Shown one piece after another: positions 50,093 to 59,351 of a stretch of DNA of 64,000 nucleotides. Under the pieces are notes generated by a model. The model was not told where the DNA came from, did no database searches, and saw only the letters and a program-made list of their open reading frames with translations. Source of the stretch: Candidatus Methylacidiphilales bacterium (lineage in GTDB: Bacteria > Verrucomicrobiota > Verrucomicrobiia > Methylacidiphilales > CAZTYG01); contig JANRJG010000015.1 in the NCBI GenBank assembly GCA_033875315.1, positions 62,001 to 126,000 of the forward strand, given 5' to 3'. Both the position numbers and the translations under genes were made by a program. The first letter of the stretch is position 1; every line of letters begins with the position of its first letter.

Positions 50093-50826
50093 AACCCAAA
50101 GCCGCCCCATCGATCGGCCTCCTCCGCCGCGCATTGAAAGCTGCCGCCCGTCCGCAGCGGGTGGCGGAACTGTCGGCATTCTTCAAGACCGGGCCGGGTG
50201 AATACGCCGAGGGGGACCGGTTCATCGGCGTGAGCGTGCCGGAGATGCGGCGGATCGCGGCAACCGGCGACGGTCTCCAACCGGAGGACGTGCTGCCCCT
50301 GCTCCATTCCCGCATCCATGAGGAACGTATGCTGGCCCTGATGGTCTGGGTGCGGGTCTACCCACGGGGCGACGACCCCACGCGGGCCCGCATCTTCCAG
50401 CTCTACCTCCGGGAAAGAAAATGGATCAACAACTGGGATCTGGTGGACGTTTCCGCCTATCACATTGTCGGTGCGCACTTGCTCGACCGTCCGCGGGGCC
50501 AGCTGGACCGGATGGCGCGCTCGCCCCACCTGTGGACCCGGCGCATCGCGGTGGTTTCGACCTATGCCTTCATCCGCCGGGGGCAAACGGCGGACATCTT
50601 CCGCTTGAGCAAGATCCTTCTGGGCGACGGCCACGACTTGATGCACAAGGCCTGTGGATGGATGTTGCGCGAGGCCGGGAAGCGGGAGCCGGACGCCCTG
50701 CGGAAATTTCTACGGGTCCACACGCCCTGCATGCCCCGGACCATGTTGCGCTACGCCATCGAAAAATTTTCCCCGGCGGAGCGCCGGGAATGGCTGGCCG
50801 TCCCCCGTGCCTTGAAAAGTCGCTGA
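50089..50826 (+). CDS. AlkD-like DNA alkylation repair protein (HEAT-repeat glycosylase)
   Basis: The protein has 245 residues made of helical repeats, with FFKTGPGEYAEGDRFIGVSV, EERMLALMVWVRVYPRGDDP, INNWDLVDVSAYHIVGAHLL and TRRIAVVSTYAFIRRGQTAD, matching the AlkD family. These enzymes remove N3- and N7-alkylated purines without flipping the base. A link with the preceding sugar kinase is not obvious; the overlap suggests only co-transcription. Confidence 0.87.
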   Translation: MKPKAAPSIGLLRRALKAAARPQRVAELSAFFKTGPGEYAEGDRFIGVSVPEMRRIAATGDGLQPEDVLPLLHSRIHEERMLALMVWVRVYPRGDDPTRARIFQLYLRERKWINNWDLVDVSAYHIVGAHLLDRPRGQLDRMARSPHLWTRRIAVVSTYAFIRRGQTADIFRLSKILLGDGHDLMHKACGWMLREAGKREPDALRKFLRVHTPCMPRTMLRYAIEKFSPAERREWLAVPRALKSR

Positions 50827-50882
50827 AATGACGCATCAAAACACTTGATGGCCGCTCCAGCTTCGTCAGGGTATGGGGTCCA

Positions 50883-53114
50883 ATGTCAGAAGCAGCCCAC
50901 GAACCTCTGTTCAAAAGCCTGAAATTCCGTGGCGGAATGGCGGATGTTCTGGCGGGTCTGCTGGTGGGCCTGATGACCCTGGCTTTGGCGGGTTCGTACA
51001 GCCTTCTCATCTTCAACGGGGTGCTGGCGCCTTATGCCATCTGGGGGGTGACCCTGGCCCTGGTTTCGGCGGTGGTCATCGGTCTCTGGAGTGTCCTCAA
51101 CGGGGCCTTTTCCGACCAGGTGTGCATCCCCCAGGACCGCATCGCGCCCATCCTGGGTTTCATGTCTGCGGCCCTCGTGGCCGTGATGGGCGAGGTCGCA
51201 CCGCCCGGGCGCATCTTCGCCACCCTGGCGGTGAGCATCGCGCTCTCGACGTTGTTCACCGGGTTGCTGGTCTACGGCCTGGGGCGGTTCCGCCTCGGGA
51301 ACCTGATCCGCTTCATTCCCTATCCGGTGATTGGCGGATTCTTGGCGGGCTCCGGGTGGTTGCTGGTTGCCGGTTCCGTGCGTGCCGCCACCGGGGTCGC
51401 GTTCAATTGGTCGAATCTGCCGGGTCTTTTTCTCCAGGGTGGGATCCTTCCGTGGTTCCCGGTGGCCTGCTTCGGGGTGGGGCTTTTTGCGCTGCAGCGG
51501 TTCTTCCGTCATTGGTCCGTGCTGCCGGGCTTCCTTCTTTTCAACGTCGGGCTCTTCTATGTCTGGCTGCTGGCCACGGGGCACACCCTGGATTATGCCC
51601 GGGCCCACGGCTGGTTGATCACCCTGGTGGCGTGGGAAGGCGTGCAGTGGCCGGGCTTTTTCGAAGTCCTGCAGCAGGCCGATTGGTTCCGGGTTCTCCA
51701 GATGGGCGGGGCCTTCACCGCCGTGGCCCTGACTTCGGCCGTGTCCATCCTCCTCAATTCCAGCGCCCTCGATGTCGAGTCCAGCCGCGAAAGCGACCTC
51801 AACCATGAATTGCGCACCCTCGGTGTCGGCAACCTCCTGGCCGGGCTCTGCGGCGGCATGGTGGGATTCACTTCGCTCAGCCTTTCCCGCCTGGTCCGTG
51901 AGGCCGGGGGGCGTTCGCGCCTGGTCGGTGTGAGCATGGTGGCGGTCTGTCTGGTCTGTCTGGCTGGTAACATGCATTGGATCGGCTACCTGCCCAAGTT
52001 CGTCCTCAGCGGACTGCTGCTGTATTTGGGTCTGATCTTCCTCCACGAGTGGCTGGTCCTGGCCTGGTGGAAACTGCCGCGGACCGATTATGCCGCCGTG
52101 GTGGCGATCCTCGGGGTGATTGCTTCCTCGGGATACTTCCAGGGCGTGATGGTGGGGTTGCTCATCGCCACTCTGCTCTTCGTGGTCAATTACAGCCGCG
52201 TCCGCATCGTCACCCATGTGCTCAGTGGGGCGGAACAACGCAGCAATGTCGACCGTTCGCCGCAGGAGCAGGCCCTGCTGCGCGAAAACGGTGCCAAGAT
52301 CTACATCCTCCGGCTGCAGGGGTTCATCTTCTTCGGTTCGGCCAGCAGCCTGTTGGGCCAGATCCGCGACCGCCTGGCCCCGGGCGGCGGCGAGCCGGTG
52401 GAATACGTGGTCCTCGATTTCACCCGGGTTTACGGCTTGGATTCTTCCGCGGTCCTATCGCTGCGGCGATTGCGCGACCTCGTCGCCGCCTCGGAGGTGA
52501 CCCTCATCCTTTGTGGGGTGGCGCCCCGCATCCTGGAGCAGATGCGTCTTTCCGGGTTGGACACCGCCAACGACCCACGGGTCAGTGTCCATCCGGACCG
52601 CGATCATGCATTGGAGTGGTGCGAAGACCGGTTGCTTTGGAAGCAGGCAGGGGATGGCGGCCCTGCGGCGGCAATGGATTTGTTTGCGCGCCTGGCCTTG
52701 ACCTGGCCGGTGGGGCCGGTCCGTCCGGATGCACTCAAGCCCTACCTCGATCGGATCGAAGTGCCGGCCGGGACCCGCCTGCTGCGGCAAGGCGAGCCAT
52801 CGGACGCGCTCTTCTTCCTCGAGCAGGGTCGCCTGACGGTCAAACTGGAGTCCGCCAATCAACCCGATGTCCGTTTGCGGAGCATGAATCCCGGGGCCGT
52901 GGTGGGCGAGCTCGGCCTCTACCTGGGGGAACCCCGTACCGCGTCCATCCTGGCCGATGTGGATTGCGTGCTCTTCCGCATGGGACGGGATACTCTCGAT
53001 CGTTTGCAAGTGGAACAACCCGCCCTGGCCTCGGCCTTCCACCAGTGCATGCTGCGCATGGTCGCCTCCCGCTTGGTCAACACCAGCCGGACACTGCAGA
53101 TGGTGATGGAGTGA
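50883..53114 (+). CDS. SulP-type anion transporter with STAS and cyclic-nucleotide-binding domains
   Basis: The protein has 743 residues. Residues about 1-440 form the SulP membrane domain (LAGLLVGLMTLALAGSYSLL, FIPYPVIGGFLAGSGWLLVA, GLCGGMVGFTSLSLSRLVRE). A STAS domain follows (about 465-570; YVVLDFTRVYGLDSSAVLSL). A cNMP-binding domain is at about 620-743 (EVPAGTRLLRQGEPSDALFF, GAVVGELGLYLGEPRTASIL). This suggests uptake of an anion such as sulfate or bicarbonate under cAMP-type control. Confidence 0.88.
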   Translation: MSEAAHEPLFKSLKFRGGMADVLAGLLVGLMTLALAGSYSLLIFNGVLAPYAIWGVTLALVSAVVIGLWSVLNGAFSDQVCIPQDRIAPILGFMSAALVAVMGEVAPPGRIFATLAVSIALSTLFTGLLVYGLGRFRLGNLIRFIPYPVIGGFLAGSGWLLVAGSVRAATGVAFNWSNLPGLFLQGGILPWFPVACFGVGLFALQRFFRHWSVLPGFLLFNVGLFYVWLLATGHTLDYARAHGWLITLVAWEGVQWPGFFEVLQQADWFRVLQMGGAFTAVALTSAVSILLNSSALDVESSRESDLNHELRTLGVGNLLAGLCGGMVGFTSLSLSRLVREAGGRSRLVGVSMVAVCLVCLAGNMHWIGYLPKFVLSGLLLYLGLIFLHEWLVLAWWKLPRTDYAAVVAILGVIASSGYFQGVMVGLLIATLLFVVNYSRVRIVTHVLSGAEQRSNVDRSPQEQALLRENGAKIYILRLQGFIFFGSASSLLGQIRDRLAPGGGEPVEYVVLDFTRVYGLDSSAVLSLRRLRDLVAASEVTLILCGVAPRILEQMRLSGLDTANDPRVSVHPDRDHALEWCEDRLLWKQAGDGGPAAAMDLFARLALTWPVGPVRPDALKPYLDRIEVPAGTRLLRQGEPSDALFFLEQGRLTVKLESANQPDVRLRSMNPGAVVGELGLYLGEPRTASILADVDCVLFRMGRDTLDRLQVEQPALASAFHQCMLRMVASRLVNTSRTLQMVME

Positions 53115-53118
53115 GGGT

Positions 53119-53256
53119 TTGAACAGGAGGTAACGGAGGAAACAGAGCAAGTCACATGTTGATTTTTTGGAAAAGAAACCGTCGAGAGAATGGAATTTAA
53201 CGCCATGCCTGCCCTTTCCCTGGATTGCTCTGTTATCTCTGTTGCCTCCTGTTCAA
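53119..53256. repeat. Family E long inverted-repeat element, copy 1
   Basis: Arms TTGAACAGGAGGTAACGGAG (53119 on) and TCTCTGTTGCCTCCTGTTCA (to 53255) are inverted over about 32 bases, with a 74-base unrelated centre. It lies between the SulP gene stop and the DUF2339 gene stop. Confidence 0.75.
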
Positions 53257-53272
53257 TCGTCCGTACTTGGAT

Positions 53273-56200
53273 TTATTCCAACCACCGGCGGAAGCGGTTG
53301 TAGGAAAACCCGATGCCCACCAGCAACACGGCCAGCGCGGCCGAGGCGATGATGCGGTGGAAAGTATTGTCCAAGTCGTGAAAGAAGAGGCGGACGATGC
53401 CCAGGGCGAGCAGTGCCAGACCGGTGAGTCGATAGGGTTTGAGGCGGGCAGCAAAACCAAAGGCAAGCACCACCACACCCGCTACCGCCCAGAGAACGGT
53501 TCCATAGGCATCGACCCCCAAATTCGGGGTAATGGCCAGAATCATGATGAGTCCGGCCGGAGCCACGGCGTGGAACCAATGGGAGAACGTTGGGGTTGAT
53601 TCCGGATGGGAGCGTTTCAGGGCATAACCCTGGAACAAACCGGCTACGGCGACCAACACCGCCGATATCCAGAATGGCTGGGCATCAAGCCCCGCATCCC
53701 GGATCAGCAAAACAATCAGGGCCGCGCCAACCCAAACAAGAACAGCCATGATCCCCGCTGGGAGGGAAGCAAAGGCCCACGAGGCGCAAACCAGAAGAAC
53801 GGCTCCAACGACCAATACAGCCGGGCGCCAGGGTTCGGGAGGGGCCCATGAACCGACGTAAAACCAAATACAGGCCCCGGCCAAAGCCGCCCAGCTTTGG
53901 TTCCAGATGCGTAATAGGATAGGATCCGCGGCATCCCTGAACCGTGCCTCGATGGCCAGCAGGCCCATGACCGCAACCGCGGCCAGCCACCACGACAGCG
54001 CATGTTGGGGCAGATGGGGCAATCCAAGAAATACCGCCAGATGGAGCCATCCAGCCATTCCGAGGAGGGGCCAGATGCCGCGCAATTCGCGGAGCGATTC
54101 CCGTTGTGATGCGAAGGCCAATCCGGCGGCGCCGAGGGCGAGGACTGTGAAGGCGCAGGGGGCGGGCATGTGTTGGAAACACAAAAAGACCGCAGCCACA
54201 GCCGCCATGAGCCAATAGACCAGCGACTCCCGAGAACTGCCCCCCAGGGGCCGGACTCTCCAGGCGCCCAGGGCCCAAAGCAGAGAGAGAAGTGCTGATA
54301 AAGTCGCGCTCGCTTTGCCTGGATTGTAATCATTACTTAAGAAAACAATATGCAACCATCCCATGGCGGCCAATCCGAAGGTCCACCATAAGGTGCGGGG
54401 CTCGCGCGAGCCGGAAACGGTGGCCAGACTGCCGGCGAGGGCCATCCAGCCGAGTGTGATGGCCGGTATGACGAGCCCACCCGTGGAGATACACAAGAGG
54501 GAGAATACCGCTCCACCCGCAGCGAGGGACCATGGTGACACCCCCCGTCTTTTGATTGCCGGAGCGGCCAAGCCGAGCAGTTGGGTGAGTGCGGTCACCA
54601 ACACGCCCCAGGTCGCGGCCAGCACAACGGGATATTCCTGCGGATGTTCCAGAAAAAGGGAACGGGCACTGCCCAACAGGCCACAGGCCAGAGCGATGCC
54701 GAAGCTCAGATACAATGCCAAAAAACGGCGGGTGGGCTCGATGCGGGATGCGGGAGCGAGATATACGCCACAGGCCAGCAATCCCCATAATCCGCCATGG
54801 ATCAATCCCAGTTCACCGGGATGGGCATAGGCTTGGTTGAAATCACCGAAGACAAAGCGTACCGTGGCCGCGATGAGCACCAGGGCTGGTGCTGCCCACG
54901 CCAGGGGTGCACGGGTCGCCAAGACCACGCCTCCCATGAGCACCAGGGTCACTACACCGAAAGCCAGTGAGGTTTCACCCCGCAGGTAACTGGTGCCGGT
55001 GATCGCGCCGAGAAGACCGACCAGAAAAATACCGGTGGCCGGCCAGGATAGATTCCACGAGACGTCACGGGTTGCCGGGTTGATGCCGACCTTGCGCCGG
55101 TGATACAGGGCGGCCGTGGCCAACGCCGTGAGCAGAAAGGCATGGCGGGCGATTTCCCCGCTCCATGCCGGGAAGAGGGAATCTCCCAAGCGCCAGATCA
55201 TGGCCATGAGGGCCCAGACCCAAGCCAGCGACCAGATGGCCAGGAAGGCGAACTCGCGCACCCGCCCCGATTGTCGCCACCACGAGAATAGGAGGCTGGC
55301 AGATTGCAGAGCCAGCGAAACCCAACGGGCAGGTCCTTCGAGGGTCAGCAGCAGCCAAGTGGTGAAGAGGAAGGATCCTTTGAGGTAATAGTTGGCCTCG
55401 AAATAAGGGTCCGGCATCCGGCGGCGGAGGACGTAGGCGGCAGAGAGGGCGATAATGGACGCCACCAAAGCGAAAGGTTTAAAGTAGGTATCGCCGGCGT
55501 GGTGGCTAAAAAGCCAAGCTAGGGCGAGGACGCCCGAGGTGTTGGCCGTGGTCCAGAAGCGGTCCAGAATTCGGTTGAAGGGCCAGTTCCCCCGCGCATG
55601 GCCCCGCCAGGGCGCGGCCACGTGGATGAACCAGACCACCGCCAGCCATGTGCTGAATAGCAGGGCGGATTGCGCCTTGCCCGAAAGGATCAGTGTGCCG
55701 CCGAGGATGTAAGTACCCACCAACGAAATCAGGGCGGGCAGGATCCAACCGCGTCCAAGCAACAAGCCGGGTCCGGCGGCGGCGAGCAATACAGTGGCCA
55801 GAAGGGCAAAACCGTGGAAGCCGTGGTATTGGGCAAATCCGATGGCCAACAATCCACCGAGGATGCTGAAGGTTCCGGCGACCCGCAACCTGGCCGCCCA
55901 AGCCAGGGCAAAGAATCCCATAGCGGCAAAGATTTGTAATAAAACGCCCGCCATGGGTGATTCCACGATCCGGACGGGTGCCAGGGCATAGGCGGCGAAT
56001 GCGGAAAAATAAAGCATGGCCAATCCGCCCCCGAGCACGACCTCGCCGTAGCCCTTGGTGGTTTCGGCGGTTTCGTCCTTCGGTCGGGTCAGGCGGAAGC
56101 CCCAATAGGAAACCCCGAGCGCGACGGCCAATAATTCGACCCAGCGGACCCAGGGTGGGGATTGGTGGGAGACATAAACGGCGAAGAAGACAGCGGCGAT

Positions 56201-56728
56201 GATGCCGAGGAGGATACCGACCCGTGTGGTCCACCATCCGGCCAGGCCGGCCTCGGTCCACTCTTTTTCCGGGGGCAAAAGATGCAACCGGCGGAAAAGA
56301 CCTGCCCAATCGTAGGGCTCAAACGAAGCCGATGGGCCCGAAGGAGGAGAGGGTTCTTCCGTTCTTTCCCACTGCGGAACAAACTTCTTGGCGGGTTGTT
56401 CAGAAGAAGTGGGAAGCGGGGGTGTAAGCGACGCTTGGGCTTCTGCTGACTGTGGGGGTGGTGTGGCTGTCGGATCTGGATCGTGCGGCCAATGGGTTTC
56501 TGGAACAGGGGGTGTCCACACTTTGGTTTGGACCGGGGCGGGTGTGGGCCTTTCTTGCGGGGTAGGCTTGTGGATCATGGGAGGAAGACCTCCCTGCCTG
56601 AGTTCTTTCAGTTCGATGCGTAGATCTTCGACTTTATGTTTGAGTTGTTCGACTTCCTCGCGAAGGCTCCGGCCCTTCCACCACGCCACGATTCCAAAGA
56701 CCGTCAGGATAAAGAGAAAAAATACCAT
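53273..56728 (-). CDS. DUF2339 giant membrane protein
   Basis: From the ATG at 56728 it has about 1151 residues; an AAGGGG ribosome site lies upstream, and a GTG at 56767 is the alternative. It begins with a membrane segment (MVFFLFILTVFGIVAWWKGR) and a coiled coil (LREEVEQLKHKVEDLRIELK). A Pro/Thr-rich linker comes next, then about 27 membrane segments arranged as repeats (WTTRVGILLGIIAAVFFAVY, ARLRVAGTFSILGGLLAIGF). DUF2339 proteins are of unknown role, perhaps surface- or polymer-related. The gene is flanked on both sides by family E elements. Confidence 0.8.
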   Translation of the reverse strand: MVFFLFILTVFGIVAWWKGRSLREEVEQLKHKVEDLRIELKELRQGGLPPMIHKPTPQERPTPAPVQTKVWTPPVPETHWPHDPDPTATPPPQSAEAQASLTPPLPTSSEQPAKKFVPQWERTEEPSPPSGPSASFEPYDWAGLFRRLHLLPPEKEWTEAGLAGWWTTRVGILLGIIAAVFFAVYVSHQSPPWVRWVELLAVALGVSYWGFRLTRPKDETAETTKGYGEVVLGGGLAMLYFSAFAAYALAPVRIVESPMAGVLLQIFAAMGFFALAWAARLRVAGTFSILGGLLAIGFAQYHGFHGFALLATVLLAAAGPGLLLGRGWILPALISLVGTYILGGTLILSGKAQSALLFSTWLAVVWFIHVAAPWRGHARGNWPFNRILDRFWTTANTSGVLALAWLFSHHAGDTYFKPFALVASIIALSAAYVLRRRMPDPYFEANYYLKGSFLFTTWLLLTLEGPARWVSLALQSASLLFSWWRQSGRVREFAFLAIWSLAWVWALMAMIWRLGDSLFPAWSGEIARHAFLLTALATAALYHRRKVGINPATRDVSWNLSWPATGIFLVGLLGAITGTSYLRGETSLAFGVVTLVLMGGVVLATRAPLAWAAPALVLIAATVRFVFGDFNQAYAHPGELGLIHGGLWGLLACGVYLAPASRIEPTRRFLALYLSFGIALACGLLGSARSLFLEHPQEYPVVLAATWGVLVTALTQLLGLAAPAIKRRGVSPWSLAAGGAVFSLLCISTGGLVIPAITLGWMALAGSLATVSGSREPRTLWWTFGLAAMGWLHIVFLSNDYNPGKASATLSALLSLLWALGAWRVRPLGGSSRESLVYWLMAAVAAVFLCFQHMPAPCAFTVLALGAAGLAFASQRESLRELRGIWPLLGMAGWLHLAVFLGLPHLPQHALSWWLAAVAVMGLLAIEARFRDAADPILLRIWNQSWAALAGACIWFYVGSWAPPEPWRPAVLVVGAVLLVCASWAFASLPAGIMAVLVWVGAALIVLLIRDAGLDAQPFWISAVLVAVAGLFQGYALKRSHPESTPTFSHWFHAVAPAGLIMILAITPNLGVDAYGTVLWAVAGVVVLAFGFAARLKPYRLTGLALLALGIVRLFFHDLDNTFHRIIASAALAVLLVGIGFSYNRFRRWLE

Positions 56729-56797
56729 CACAAACCCCTTTAGAGAAAAGGTTAGTGAGACCCGCACTCATGGGGCAAGTGCAAATAAAAGAACAAT

Positions 56798-56929
56798 GGA
56801 ACAGAAGATAACGAAGGTAACAAAGCAAGCCCGGGGATGGGGGGTGTCTAACTTCGACCCGGTGAAGTGTTTTTCAGAATCAAAAAACCTCTTACTGCCT
56901 TGCTTTGATGCCTTTGTTAGCTTCTGTTT
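56798..56929. repeat. Family E long inverted-repeat element, copy 2
   Basis: Arms GGAACAGAAGATAACGAAGG and (inverted) GATGCCTTTGTTAGCTTCTG, with the same spacing as the copy at 53119-53256. It lies between the DUF2339 gene start and the fumarase stop. Confidence 0.75.
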
Positions 56930-56932
56930 ATA

Positions 56933-58579
56933 TCAATGGGGAGCGCACACGGCGCAGCCGGCGATGTTCTGGAAGAAATCGTTGCCCTTGTCGTCGACGA
57001 GGATGAAGGCGGGGAAGTTTTCCACCTCGATTTTCCACACCGACTCCATGCCCAGTTCCGGGTATTCCAACTGCTCGACTTTCTTGATGTTTTCCTTGGC
57101 CAGGATGGCGGCGGGGCCGCCGATCGAGCCGAGGTAGAAGCCGCCGTGTTTTTTGCAGGCGTCGGTCACGGCCTTGCTGCGGTTGCCCTTGGCGATCATG
57201 ACCATGCTTCCGCCCTTGGCCTGGAACTGGTCGACGTAGCTGTCCATCCGGCCGGCGGTGGTGGGACCGAAGGAGCCGGAGGCATAACCGGCGGGGGTTT
57301 TGGCGGGACCGGCGTAGTAGACCGGGTGTTTCTTGAAGTAGTCGGGCAGGTCGCCGGTTTTGTCGAGGCGTTCCTTGAGCTTGGCGTGGGCGATGTCGCG
57401 CGCGACCACGATGGTGCCGGTGAGTTCGAGCGGGGTGGTGACGGGATGCCTGGACAACTCGGCGCGGATTTCATCCATCGGGCGGTTGAGATCGATCTGG
57501 ACCGCCTGGCCGTTGCGGGAAAGACGGCGGAATTTTTCCGGGATGTATTTCCCGGGCTCGTATTCGAGTTGTTCGATGAAAATGCCGTCGGCGTTGATCC
57601 TGGCCTTGATGTTGCGGTCGGCCGAACAGGAAACGCCGATGCCGATCGGGCAGGAGGCCCCGTGGCGGGGCAGGCGGACGACGCGGACATCGAGGGCGAA
57701 GTATTTTCCGCCGAACTGGGCGCCGATGCCGCACTCGCGGGCCAGCTTGAGCATGCGGGCTTCCATTTCAAGGTCGCGGAAGGCCTGGCCGAGTTCGTTG
57801 CCCTGGGTGGGGAGGGAGTCGAGGTATTTGGCCGAAGCCAGCTTGACGGTCTTCAGGCAGGCCTCGGCGCTGGTGCCGCCGATGACGAAAACAAGGTGAT
57901 AGGGCGGACAGGCGGCGGTGCCGAGGGTGAGCATCTTTTCCGTGAGGAACTGTTCGAGCTTTCCCGGGACAACCGTCGCGCGGGTTTCCTGGTAGAGGAA
58001 GGTTTTGTTGGCCGAGCCTCCGCCCTTGGCCACGAAGAGGAATTCATAGGCGTCGCCGTCCGTGGCGTAGAGGTCGATCTGGGCCGGGAGGTTGGTGCCG
58101 GTGTTTTTTTCCTCCCACATGGTGAGTGGGGCGTTCTGGGAGTAGCGGAGATTTTCCTTGGTGTAGGCATCGTATACGCCGCGGGAGAGGGCCTCTTCAT
58201 CGTGGCCGCCGGTCCAGACCTGCTGGCCTTTCTTGCCGATGATGGTGGCGGTGCCCGTGTCCTGGCAGAAGGGCAGGATGCCGAGGGCGGCGGTTTCCGC
58301 GTTGCGGAGAAGGGTCAGCGCCACCGTGCGGTCGTTGTCCGAGGCTTCGGGATCGTCCAGGATGGCCGCCACTTGTTTCAAGTGGGCCGGGCGGAGGAAA
58401 AAATTGATGTCGTGGAAGGCCTGGAAGGACAGGAAGGCCAGGGCATCGGCTTCGACCTTGAGGATGGTCTTGCCCTCGAAGGTCGAGGTGGAGATGCCCT
58501 CCTTGCTCAACAGACGGTAGGGTGTGTCATCGGCTCCGAGGGGGAAGGGCTTTTGATAGACAAACGGCGGCGTGGGCAT
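56933..58579 (-). CDS. fumA: Class I fumarate hydratase (iron-sulfur)
   Basis: The protein has 548 residues, the same length as E. coli FumA. Motifs include [20 protein letters not shown] (N-terminal Cys of the cluster), [40 protein letters not shown] (further cluster Cys), and [20 protein letters not shown] for the C-terminal swivel domain. It converts fumarate to malate in the TCA cycle. Class I enzymes need a [4Fe-4S] cluster. The gene is isolated; a class II fumarase is not in this window. Confidence 0.94.
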   Translation of the reverse strand: MPTPPFVYQKPFPLGADDTPYRLLSKEGISTSTFEGKTILKVEADALAFLSFQAFHDINFFLRPAHLKQVAAILDDPEASDNDRTVALTLLRNAETAALGILPFCQDTGTATIIGKKGQQVWTGGHDEEALSRGVYDAYTKENLRYSQNAPLTMWEEKNTGTNLPAQIDLYATDGDAYEFLFVAKGGGSANKTFLYQETRATVVPGKLEQFLTEKMLTLGTAACPPYHLVFVIGGTSAEACLKTVKLASAKYLDSLPTQGNELGQAFRDLEMEARMLKLARECGIGAQFGGKYFALDVRVVRLPRHGASCPIGIGVSCSADRNIKARINADGIFIEQLEYEPGKYIPEKFRRLSRNGQAVQIDLNRPMDEIRAELSRHPVTTPLELTGTIVVARDIAHAKLKERLDKTGDLPDYFKKHPVYYAGPAKTPAGYASGSFGPTTAGRMDSYVDQFQAKGGSMVMIAKGNRSKAVTDACKKHGGFYLGSIGGPAAILAKENIKKVEQLEYPELGMESVWKIEVENFPAFILVDDKGNDFFQNIAGCAVCAPH

Positions 58580-58727
58580 GGATTTCCTTTCCCTTCCAAA
58601 TTAGCGGACGTGAGCTCGAAAATCCAGATCTATTAGAGGAAATAATTGAAAAGGCTCGGCGGCATGAGCTTTTTGCGCGTCGTCCAGCTGAATGAAGCAG
58701 CCGTTTGCCCGGGCTGGTCGGGCATGT

Positions 58728-59246
58728 TCAGCCGCCCTTTTTCAGGATCTCTTCCAGCTTTGGCATGATTTCGGAGGGGTGGACCCATTCGGAAGAGCCA
58801 CGACCGGCCAGCTCCTTGCCATCGGCGTCGGTGACGACGAGGTAGGGAATGCCCTGGGCGGAGAGCTTGCGCAGGATCGGGAAGCTGTCCTTTTTGTCGT
58901 AGGCCAGGGCCGGGAATTCCATTTTCCCCCAGTCCATGTATTCGGCCATGTCTTCTGCGGAACGGTCGCTGCTGACAAAGATCAATTCAAACCCGGGATA
59001 CTTCTTGGACAGTTTTTTGTAATCCTTGGAAAGTTCCGGGGTGAAGGCCCGGCAAGGCGGGCACCAGTGCGCGGAAAAGTAGAAAGCCAGCACCTTCTTG
59101 TTGGCCAGGGCACCGGCCGGACTGGCCGCCACTTTCCTGCCGTCCAGATGGACCAGCGCACTTTCCAATTTGTCGGTAAAGGGTGTGGCGCTGAGCATCA
59201 GGGGCATGAGCAGAACGAGGAGCAAGGCAAGCAGGGTGTTTTTCAC
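58728..59246 (-). CDS. Exported thioredoxin-like (tryparedoxin-type) protein
   Basis: The GTG at 59246 gives about 172 residues with a signal peptide (VKNTLLALLLVLLMPLMLSA); a GTG at 59282 would add a charged leader and is less likely. The active-site motif is AHWCPPCRAFTPELSKDYKK, in the WCPPC form typical of tryparedoxins and nucleoredoxins. FIFV-like strands follow (ELIFVSSDRSAEDMAEYMDW) with IPYLVVTDADGKEL. The cysteines would handle disulfide or peroxide chemistry in the periplasm. There is no obvious partner gene. Confidence 0.82.
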   Translation of the reverse strand: MKNTLLALLLVLLMPLMLSATPFTDKLESALVHLDGRKVAASPAGALANKKVLAFYFSAHWCPPCRAFTPELSKDYKKLSKKYPGFELIFVSSDRSAEDMAEYMDWGKMEFPALAYDKKDSFPILRKLSAQGIPYLVVTDADGKELAGRGSSEWVHPSEIMPKLEEILKKGG

Positions 59247-59351
59247 GCTCCAATGGCTAGCACAATCCGCGACCTTTGGCACCTGACTTTTGCATGACGA
59301 ATCGGAAAATCGTCGCTTGTCGTTGCAAGTTCCGCTTATACTTCATCCCTT

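Noticed and set aside
50886-52238. Minus-strand frame of 450 codons across the SulP gene
   Set aside because: The plus frame has the transporter motifs; the other is His/Gln/Pro-rich without family.
56936-58636. Plus-strand frame of 566 codons across the fumarase gene
   Set aside because: Antisense shadow; low-complexity Gly/Glu/Val composition with no motif.
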